This document shows, in pieces, positions 58,152 through 64,000 of a DNA stretch of 64,000 nucleotides. Below the pieces are notes generated by a model, which saw only the letters and a list, made by a program, of their open reading frames with translations, was not told the origin of the DNA and searched no databases. Source of the stretch: Croceicoccus hydrothermalis (lineage in GTDB: Bacteria > Pseudomonadota > Alphaproteobacteria > Sphingomonadales > Sphingomonadaceae); assembly GCF_022378335.1 (NCBI RefSeq), contig NZ_JAIQCI010000011.1, positions 1-64,000 on the forward strand, in the 5' to 3' direction. The stretch's first letter is position 1, and each line of letters begins with the position of its first letter. A program made the position numbers and the translations under genes.

Positions 58152-58656
58152 GCATTGTGGAAACTAGCGTATCCGTGAAGAATTGCCGAGATGTCCGATG
58201 CACTGGAGCGATGATTGGCACAAACGCGACCGAAGCCAGTCGACCGCCGCTCGCAGAATGCGCTCGGTGCGCCATCTAACGCCAGATTGCAATTTAGCGA
58301 ACGACTGCTTTCGGGCGAAGCGAGCGGCAGCGGGAACGGCGGCAATGAGGGCGCAAAGCTGAAGCGCCGGTTCGCCGGACGGAACGTCGGCTATCTTGAT
58401 CCGTGCTCCTGAAAGGAGCCGTTCCGGAGTGTCCGACGTTGCAGTTGTTCAAAAAGCACCCATCGAAATGGTTTCCGGGATCAATTCGCCGACATTCAGC
58501 GTCCAACCCAAAAAGACAGATCATGTGCTGACGTATTTCTGCGGTTCCACCAAACGCTGTCATAAGATCGTCACAGCACTGGTCATGATAGGTACGACGG
58601 GCTCGCCAACGAGAACAAGGAGTTGCGACTGATTCGATAGCTATCTAACAGTTGAG
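58152..58656. other. Intergenic region
   Basis: A 505-base stretch. I see only weak overlapping frames on both strands and a short hairpin GCTCC-TGAAA-GGAGC near 58405. It is GC-mixed and lies between the defence island and the regulator genes. It may hold the promoter for the DUF4365-TPR gene. Nothing else is supported. Confidence 0.45.
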
Positions 58657-58893
58657 ATGGCAAAACGTCGAGGCACCATGGGCATGGACTATCACGGCGA
58701 TTTGATGCGGCTCTTGCGAGCGATCAATGAATACGAAGCCACAGGAGATTTGCCTCCCGATGCTTCGTCGATCGACGTTGTGTGCGAGCGGGTACTCGAA
58801 TTCGACCCTTTCGAGACTGTTGCGAGGCGCTGGAAGCGCATTACCATCTCTGAACCCGAAGACCCTACGAAAGACGAACCCTGGCGGCGTTGA
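58657..58893 (+). CDS. Small acidic hypothetical protein
   Basis: A 78-residue acidic protein (starts MAKRRGTMGMDYHGDLM). It has a helical first half and EFDPFETVARRWKRITISEPEDP in the second. Alternative starts at ATG 58678 or 58684 exist. No motif recognised. It lies 40 bases before the FCD-like gene on the same strand, which may be co-expressed. Confidence 0.5.
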   Translation: MAKRRGTMGMDYHGDLMRLLRAINEYEATGDLPPDASSIDVVCERVLEFDPFETVARRWKRITISEPEDPTKDEPWRR

Positions 58894-58933
58894 TAGCCGT
58901 TGAGGATTTTCGGCCTCTCGCTAGAAGGTGCGC

Positions 58934-59614
58934 ATGTCAACGAGCCACGTGGGAACATCATACAGAGCCGCCCTGGAAGCGCTTGCGCCGTCGGCCGACG
59001 AGTGCCTGGAAGCTTTGCGCTGGTCCGTGGTTCGAGATGGAGAGTTTCACCGACGCGAAGCATCCCCCGAGTCAATCAGCAAGCTGACCGGTCAGGGAGC
59101 CGAATGGGGCGGCTACGCCTTTCGCCAGTTGCGCCTCACGGGGTTCATCGAAAACAGCATAGACGCATTTACCTGGCAATCCTTCGATCAGGCCCGCCTC
59201 GGCTCCTGCCTGGATCTGATGTCCGGCTTTGAATCGACCGCCATCCTGCGAAGCCAGTTCATCGACATGTCGAAAGTGCGCAACGAGCTCGACTATCGCC
59301 GCAAGGATCTGGCCCGCCTGGCTCACAGCCAGTCTCCGCTTGCTGCAGTCCTTTCGCTGCAGAAGCTGTTGGTGACATTCGTCGCGAGCATAGGCAGCGC
59401 GGAACTTCTCGCCGAATATGTGACCGCCAGCAGGGCGGCTATCTGCTACGCGTGGGCTGATCGGCTAACGGCCAGCGCGGTTAGCGAGATTGCTGAGTGC
59501 ATCGAGCAGATGTTCGATCTCCTCGATGCCAATCAAGCGCGCGAAGCCGCCAGAGCCTGCAGCACCATGCGACTGATGCCCTATAAGGAAGGCGCAGAGC
59601 CCCTCGAAGTTTAG
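58934..59614 (+). CDS. GntR/FCD-like regulatory protein
   Basis: A 226-residue all-helical protein. Residues near 20-60 resemble a winged-helix fragment (LEALRWSVVRDGEF and WGGYAFRQLRLTGFIE), and the rest looks like an FCD-type ligand domain of the GntR/FadR family, with repeated helices ending in helical pairs (FVASIGSAELLAEYV). The family call is tentative because the canonical DNA-binding residues are degenerate. ATG 58934 has AAGG eight bases upstream. A GTG at 58928 is alternative. It converges on a minus-strand gene of the same type. Confidence 0.5.
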   Translation: MSTSHVGTSYRAALEALAPSADECLEALRWSVVRDGEFHRREASPESISKLTGQGAEWGGYAFRQLRLTGFIENSIDAFTWQSFDQARLGSCLDLMSGFESTAILRSQFIDMSKVRNELDYRRKDLARLAHSQSPLAAVLSLQKLLVTFVASIGSAELLAEYVTASRAAICYAWADRLTASAVSEIAECIEQMFDLLDANQAREAARACSTMRLMPYKEGAEPLEV

Positions 59615-59616
59615 CG

Positions 59617-60414
59617 TTAATCCACGGCGAAATTCAGCGATGCCGGCGGCGCGTCCCGAAGCTCCGGAATGAGCAATTGCCGTACGGCGTGCATAGGCGT
59701 GCCGATCACATTAGCGTGCCCCGTGAGCCGCGGCTCGATCAACTGGTTCGCCTTTTTCGAGAACTCTCCGGCGTCAGGCGACTGATTCCGCAAATCCAGC
59801 TGCGCGTGCAATGAATCGGCTATCCCATCGAAGTAGATCCCGCACGCGGCCTTTGCTTCCTTGACGCTTCGTTTTGGCGCGACTTCGATCAGCTTTCTTG
59901 ATGCCTCCAACAGAAACCCTCCGTCGGGTGACTGACTATCGGCCAACCAGAGAAGCCGGAAGAACACCTGCGGCAGCAGTTGTCCGGCCAGTCGGGAAAG
60001 AGCGCTTTTCTGCCCCCCGAGAAGCAGGGCGCACAGGGTGAGTGCCGCCAGATAGAAGCGCTCCTCCTTGATATCCCATTGCCCGAGCGTCTCTTCAACA
60101 TGCCGGCGGAATGCCTCGAGGCGCTCAGCAGGCTCCAGGACGAGACGACCGGCGCCGATCTCCATGAAGGCGCAAAGCAGCTGACGCCACTCTTCGATCT
60201 GGTCATGCGAGAACATCGCGACCGAAAAGCTGAACCGAGTTTTGTAAAGGTAGCCGTCGGCCGCCAGAGCATTAAGCAGCAGGCGGGATTTCCGTTCGCC
60301 AAGATCGTGATTCTCGGCGGTGCATTTGACGGTGATCGCGTGCCCCGGCGGAAGCTCGCCGTAAAGGATCTTCCATCTTAGGGAAACGTAAGCTTCCTCG
60401 AGCTCACTAGCCAT
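59617..60414 (-). CDS. GntR/FCD-like regulatory protein
   Basis: A 265-residue protein. The N-terminal segment SLRWKILYGELPPGHAITVKC and ERKSRLLLNALAADGYLYK match the GntR winged helix (the 'GELPPG' loop and 'ALAADGYL' recognition helix region), followed by a helical FCD-like domain. GAGG precedes ATG 60414. An upstream GTG or ATG to 60567 is possible. It converges with the 58934 gene and reads away from traG, so a role in controlling transfer genes or metabolism is plausible but not shown. Confidence 0.6.
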   Translation of the reverse strand: MASELEEAYVSLRWKILYGELPPGHAITVKCTAENHDLGERKSRLLLNALAADGYLYKTRFSFSVAMFSHDQIEEWRQLLCAFMEIGAGRLVLEPAERLEAFRRHVEETLGQWDIKEERFYLAALTLCALLLGGQKSALSRLAGQLLPQVFFRLLWLADSQSPDGGFLLEASRKLIEVAPKRSVKEAKAACGIYFDGIADSLHAQLDLRNQSPDAGEFSKKANQLIEPRLTGHANVIGTPMHAVRQLLIPELRDAPPASLNFAVD

Positions 60415-60550
60415 TTCGACCCTCTTCCTCAGACACAGCTGTTCGTCCCGGATCGACCCATCCGTCTCCAAGACGCGCTCGAATAGCCACAATCGCCCCT
60501 CTCTGGAACCCAAAAGCGATATGTGGTATTCTACCGTTTGGAGAAGCACG

Positions 60551-60784
60551 ATGTCAGATTTGCACATTGAACGTCATGAGGATGGCCTGGTATTCGAACC
60601 GGGTCTCAGCACATTTGCCCAACACGGCATCCCATCTGCAGGGACAAGCGCGAATGAACAGCATGAGCAGGAACTCCGTGAATGGCTACAGGGTGATCTG
60701 CAGCCGGTTGATCGCTCTCCGCTCTATACGGCGGCGTTTCTCCTAGTCGCGGCGATTATCTTCGGCCTTCCATACATCATTTAG
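60551..60784 (+). CDS. Small tail-anchored membrane protein
   Basis: A 77-residue protein with a polar first 50 residues and one C-terminal membrane helix (about 58-76, LYTAAFLLVAAIIFGLPYII). GAGAAGCACG precedes the ATG. Its TAG overlaps the complement of the traG stop, so the two genes converge to the same bases. Function unknown. Confidence 0.55.
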   Translation: MSDLHIERHEDGLVFEPGLSTFAQHGIPSAGTSANEQHEQELREWLQGDLQPVDRSPLYTAAFLLVAAIIFGLPYII

Positions 60785-63591
60785 TTGCGATCCTTCCACC
60801 AGGCAGCGCGGCGGCTGTCCTGAGTTCGCTGGTTCAAATCGGAAGCGCCGATCACCCCTTGCTCATAAGTTCGGGCGGCGCCCTCGCGCCCGCGGGCGAC
60901 GTCTTCACGACCTTCTTCGATCGCAGCCTCCGCACCCTGAAGGCGGGCGTCGACCTCTGACGAGCCACCGCCTCCTGACGCGTTGCCGCCACCACGGCCA
61001 GAGCCGCGAAGATCCGCTTCACTGAAGTTGGACGGACCCTGCACCGGACCCATAACTTGCGTTGGCGGAAGCATCTCGTCGCGTACCGGTGCCATGGTTT
61101 CATCGATGTACTTGTCGAGAATCCTGTCGACCACAATGTTACGGCTTGCCATCTGCGTGGGAGTAATGTCGGTCTGGTTCGGATTGAGAGGCACGTCGAG
61201 GCCTTCGGCCCGCGCACTCATGGCCTCATCATAATACCGGCTCGCCACGATCTGCGACATATCCTGACTGATCGTTGCGCCCCCGCCCTCACGTGTGGTC
61301 CAGGTGGACGAGAGGGTGCGCGATGCTTCGTCGATCTCGGAGAGCTGCCGATCGATCGAGCGAATGTCTTCGACCAGATTGTCGCGATAGCTCCGATCTT
61401 CGGAGAAGCCCTCGTTGCGGCTGAAAGACCCGTCGCGAATATAGGCCCCGCTCTCGCGGCGACTTTCATCACTTACATCTTGTGACTCAGAACTGCTGCT
61501 GTTTCGGGATAGATTTACGCGGTCAGACTGGGTTTCGGTATAGCCATCTTGAAATACCACCCCGTCTCTCGCCGTCTTCATGACATTGCCCGAAATGCCA
61601 GTACCAACGGCTCCACGCCCTCCACGCCCTCCAGGTACTCCGCGGCCCCCGCCTCCTCCTGGAAGCCCGAGACTAGCGGCAACTGACCAGTTGGTCTGAT
61701 CGTCGGCAGTATACTGATCTTGCGCGGAACGACGACCATCGACGTGCTGCCCGATCGTGCGTCCCTGCCCCGTCGTGAAGACATTTGACTGACCATCACG
61801 CCGCGACTGCGCTTGCGTAGCCCCTTCGCTGATCCCGCTTTCCGACATGCTGCCGCTCGACGTACGGGAACCGCTCGAGGTAGAAAAACCGGCCCGCTCG
61901 AGCGCGGCAACGCGCTCAGATCGCGCAGCCGATAGAACCTGCCGGCGTGTCTCGAGCTCGGACGCCGCCTCCGCAAACTCGGCCGACCGCGAGGCTGTCA
62001 CTTGCGGCGCAAACCCGAGATTGCTCATGCCGCCGCGGGACTCGTAGATCATTGATCCCCCGGCCGTCTGCGCCACTGCAGTGCCATCGGCGCTCTGGAA
62101 CGTCGATCTACCGAACCCGGTGCTGTAGGACGGCGCCGAGTTCCACTGATCCCGCTGCGTGACGTTGCCCGTCAGGTTCATATAGCTCTGGTTGCCATAA
62201 GAATAATTGCCGGTCGTACGTTCAATCGCCGCGGCCTCGGCCGCGCCCTGGGCGGGCGCGAGCATCGAGGTCGCCTGCGAGGAGACAGCCATCGCACCGC
62301 GCGCAAGCCCCGCTGCGAGAAACGGAATCGACATCATCAGGAACCCGGCAATCGTCGCCGTGTCCGAGTTCACCGCATCGATCCCAGCCATGCCAGCCAT
62401 GGTGATCCCGCCCGGCGCGACAGCATTCATCGACTCAGCCGTTCGCTCCATAATGAACATGTGCAGGACCGCGTAGAGCGGCCCCCATGCCGCCAGGTAG
62501 AAAAAGCCCGTGAAGTAGCCCTTCAACGCCGGGACACCGGTTTGCGGAAGGAGGAAGAGCGGGAAGATGACGGGGAACATCGCATAGAAAACTACCGTCA
62601 GCACGATGTTGAGAAGCGGCACCCACGTCATCGCCTGCTGGGCGATCGAGGAGTAGGTATTGCGTGCCTGTGCCTCGGCGCGCAGCATCGCAAATGTGTC
62701 GCCGTCGGCCGAGCCGAGATTGGCGCGCGCTTCCAGGAAGGCATCCACCAATGAGCGCTGGTGAAACACCTGCTCCGAGCTCTGGCTTGCTCCGTGAAAG
62801 GCGCTGGTCAGTACCGGAATGTCGGCGTCGAGCTTCGCCTTTGCCGCCGCCGCTGACAGTCCGGGGAAGATCTTGCGCCCCTCATCGGTCAGTCTCGCGG
62901 CAGTCTCTGCCGGGAGATCGGTGTTGCGCAGCTGGTTGTAGGCAGTTTCGCAAGTGATGACCGAGGACGATCCCGAGGAATCGAGCCATTTCATCGCGCG
63001 AGCCGGCGAGCCCGGTCCCATATCGCTCAGAATGTCGGTCGAGTTGGCAACCGAAGCGAACGTCTTGTGACCCAGCATGATGTCGTAGAACAGGCACTGC
63101 TTGAAGAATTCCTCCAGGTTCGACCGCACGCGCGGATCCCTGATCTTGAATTCGGTGGTCCTGTCATAAAGCCGCGCTCCGTAGATCATCCCATTGCTGC
63201 TCAGTTGCAGCGCGGTCGGCATGACGAACACCGTCTCGGCCGTCCGCGTCATCCAGTCGCCGGCAAGGCTTGAAACCGACGCCACGGTCGCCAATCCGAT
63301 CGGAACATTGTCGACCACTGCCGAGGGCAAGGAGGGATTGAGCCGGTCGGTGACCCTCACCGAAGTCGTCGGGATAATCAAAGCGCCGTAGATCAGCACC
63401 GAGCCGAGGAACCAGTTGAGCCACATGCGCCAGTTCATGCTGAAGGCAACCACCAGCAGCGCGTATATCAAGCCAATCACCATCACGACGCGGATGAGGG
63501 AGCGAAACCCCCCTCCCCCGCACCATGCCGCGACCGCATTGAGCACGTTGACGATGTACTCGCCGCCTCCGATCGTGAAGATCTCCAGCAT
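60781..63591 (-). CDS. traG: Mating-pair stabilisation protein TraG
   Basis: A 936-residue F-type TraG. The N-terminal half is hydrophobic, starting MLEIFTIGGGEYIVNVLNAV with membrane segments near 28-70 and 330-480. The sequence LNIVLTVVFYAMFPVIFPLF and the long Gly/Ser/Thr-rich C-terminal periplasmic half (for example SGNVMKTARDGVVFQDG) fit TraG_N and its tail. TraG acts in pilus assembly and mating-pair stabilisation. ATG 63591 follows GGGAGCC and immediately follows traH. The order traH-traG matches F-type systems. Confidence 0.85.
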   Translation of the reverse strand: MLEIFTIGGGEYIVNVLNAVAAWCGGGGFRSLIRVVMVIGLIYALLVVAFSMNWRMWLNWFLGSVLIYGALIIPTTSVRVTDRLNPSLPSAVVDNVPIGLATVASVSSLAGDWMTRTAETVFVMPTALQLSSNGMIYGARLYDRTTEFKIRDPRVRSNLEEFFKQCLFYDIMLGHKTFASVANSTDILSDMGPGSPARAMKWLDSSGSSSVITCETAYNQLRNTDLPAETAARLTDEGRKIFPGLSAAAAKAKLDADIPVLTSAFHGASQSSEQVFHQRSLVDAFLEARANLGSADGDTFAMLRAEAQARNTYSSIAQQAMTWVPLLNIVLTVVFYAMFPVIFPLFLLPQTGVPALKGYFTGFFYLAAWGPLYAVLHMFIMERTAESMNAVAPGGITMAGMAGIDAVNSDTATIAGFLMMSIPFLAAGLARGAMAVSSQATSMLAPAQGAAEAAAIERTTGNYSYGNQSYMNLTGNVTQRDQWNSAPSYSTGFGRSTFQSADGTAVAQTAGGSMIYESRGGMSNLGFAPQVTASRSAEFAEAASELETRRQVLSAARSERVAALERAGFSTSSGSRTSSGSMSESGISEGATQAQSRRDGQSNVFTTGQGRTIGQHVDGRRSAQDQYTADDQTNWSVAASLGLPGGGGGRGVPGGRGGRGAVGTGISGNVMKTARDGVVFQDGYTETQSDRVNLSRNSSSSESQDVSDESRRESGAYIRDGSFSRNEGFSEDRSYRDNLVEDIRSIDRQLSEIDEASRTLSSTWTTREGGGATISQDMSQIVASRYYDEAMSARAEGLDVPLNPNQTDITPTQMASRNIVVDRILDKYIDETMAPVRDEMLPPTQVMGPVQGPSNFSEADLRGSGRGGGNASGGGGSSEVDARLQGAEAAIEEGREDVARGREGAARTYEQGVIGASDLNQRTQDSRRAAWWKDRN

Positions 63592-63605
63592 GATTTGCGG
63601 CTCCC

Positions 63606-64000
63606 TTAGTGGATGCCCTGCTTGGACATCGAGGTGCTGAAGGACAAAGCTGCCGACATTTGCGGCGACAGGCTGTTGCGAAGCGTGCTTTCGAGGAAAA
63701 CCGTGCGCTCGACGATGGCCTGCGTCCGGATCAGGCGCTCGTTCATCGCATAGGAATAGCCTTTGATGACCTCGCGCACCGAGGCGATCTGATCGCGCCA
63801 CTGCCCAAGCGTCTCCGGGTCGGCGCGGTCAAAGCTGACCGAGCCTTGCACAACATAGCCGTAGAACTGGTTGGCGATCGTATCGAGCAGGTCCATCGCG
63901 ACGATCTCGGCCAGTCCGCTCATCTCCTGGGTCGACATGCCCCCAAGCTGCGCCGCCGAATTGACCGTGATGATCTTGTAGAGCGGAACGCTCGTTGCGC
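63606..64000 (-). CDS. traH: Conjugal transfer protein TraH, C-terminal part
   Basis: The frame is open to the right edge of the window, so only the last 131 codons are present. The visible end, with VPLYKIITVNSAAQLGG then DLLDTIANQFYGYVVQG and a helical tail, matches TraH of F-type pilus assembly systems. TraH is periplasmic and works with TraF and TraU in retraction and stabilisation. It ends 14 bases before the traG start and is probably co-transcribed with it. Confidence 0.8.
   Translation of the reverse strand, partial: ATSVPLYKIITVNSAAQLGGMSTQEMSGLAEIVAMDLLDTIANQFYGYVVQGSVSFDRADPETLGQWRDQIASVREVIKGYSYAMNERLIRTQAIVERTVFLESTLRNSLSPQMSAALSFSTSMSKQGIH

Noticed and set aside
58396-58632. 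78-residue plus-strand frame in the gap before 58657
   Set aside because: No motif, weak start and unremarkable composition. I treat it as non-coding.
1-64000. CRISPR array
   Set aside because: No run of regularly spaced near-identical short repeats was seen anywhere, and no cas-like gene is present.

Overview
The window looks like an accessory-rich stretch of a conjugative element (plasmid or integrative conjugative element) from a high-GC alphaproteobacterium. Sphingomonadales is my best guess, from the combination of DUF736, DUF3768 and DUF2493 backbone genes, a MobF relaxase with an F-type mating-pair apparatus, and a GTTC-N7-GTTC SOS box. The lineage is inferred from gene content and was not tested by any search.

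Layout. (1) 1-6.1 kb: a tightly packed plus-strand cluster with a HerA/DUF87-like ATPase, a seven-repeat SANT/Myb-like protein, a GHKL ATPase, a PAPS-reductase-like PP-loop protein, DUF3768 and two small proteins. (2) 6.2-12.5 kb: backbone genes set out as separate units (DUF736, Phd/PemK-type toxin-antitoxin, SSB, DUF2493 and small hypotheticals). Several have their own rho-independent-type hairpin, and several share the leader GGAGGCTTA just before the start codon. (3) 12.5-22.6 kb: a hairpin-rich non-coding candidate oriT, a ribbon-helix-helix protein, the TraD-like coupling protein, a MobF TraI relaxase-helicase, and small membrane or exported proteins. (4) 22.8-35.2 kb: a 12,438-bp Tn3-family transposon with 55-bp inverted repeats (53/55 identical) and a 5-bp target duplication TCAGA. 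It splits a WGR-domain gene and carries a chromate resistance cassette (chrB, chrA, superoxide dismutase). Inside it, a Cj0069-family gene is broken by two insertion sequences, and the order of the two events can be read from the junctions. (5) 35.4-58.2 kb: a defence and stress island with an IetAS-like subtilase/AAA pair, an SOS-controlled umuDC plus SRAP cassette, an integrase, VapBC, a methyltransferase/helicase/GIY-YIG locus with RelBE embedded in it, a cluster of four TIR-type proteins plus a SLOG protein, and a DUF4365-TPR protein. (6) 58.6-64 kb: two convergent GntR/FCD-like proteins, then TraG and the end of TraH.

How it fits together. TraD, TraI and the candidate oriT provide DNA processing. 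TraG and TraH belong to the F-type transfer channel. The SSB, toxin-antitoxin modules and IetAS-like pair would stabilise the element. UmuDC and SRAP handle DNA damage during transfer. The TIR-SLOG cluster, the methyltransferase locus and the DUF4365-TPR protein are probable anti-phage or anti-plasmid cargo. The most interesting candidate for an undescribed system is the four-TIR plus SLOG cassette at 52.4-56.0 kb, followed by the methyltransferase/helicase/GIY-YIG locus at 44.9-52.0 kb.
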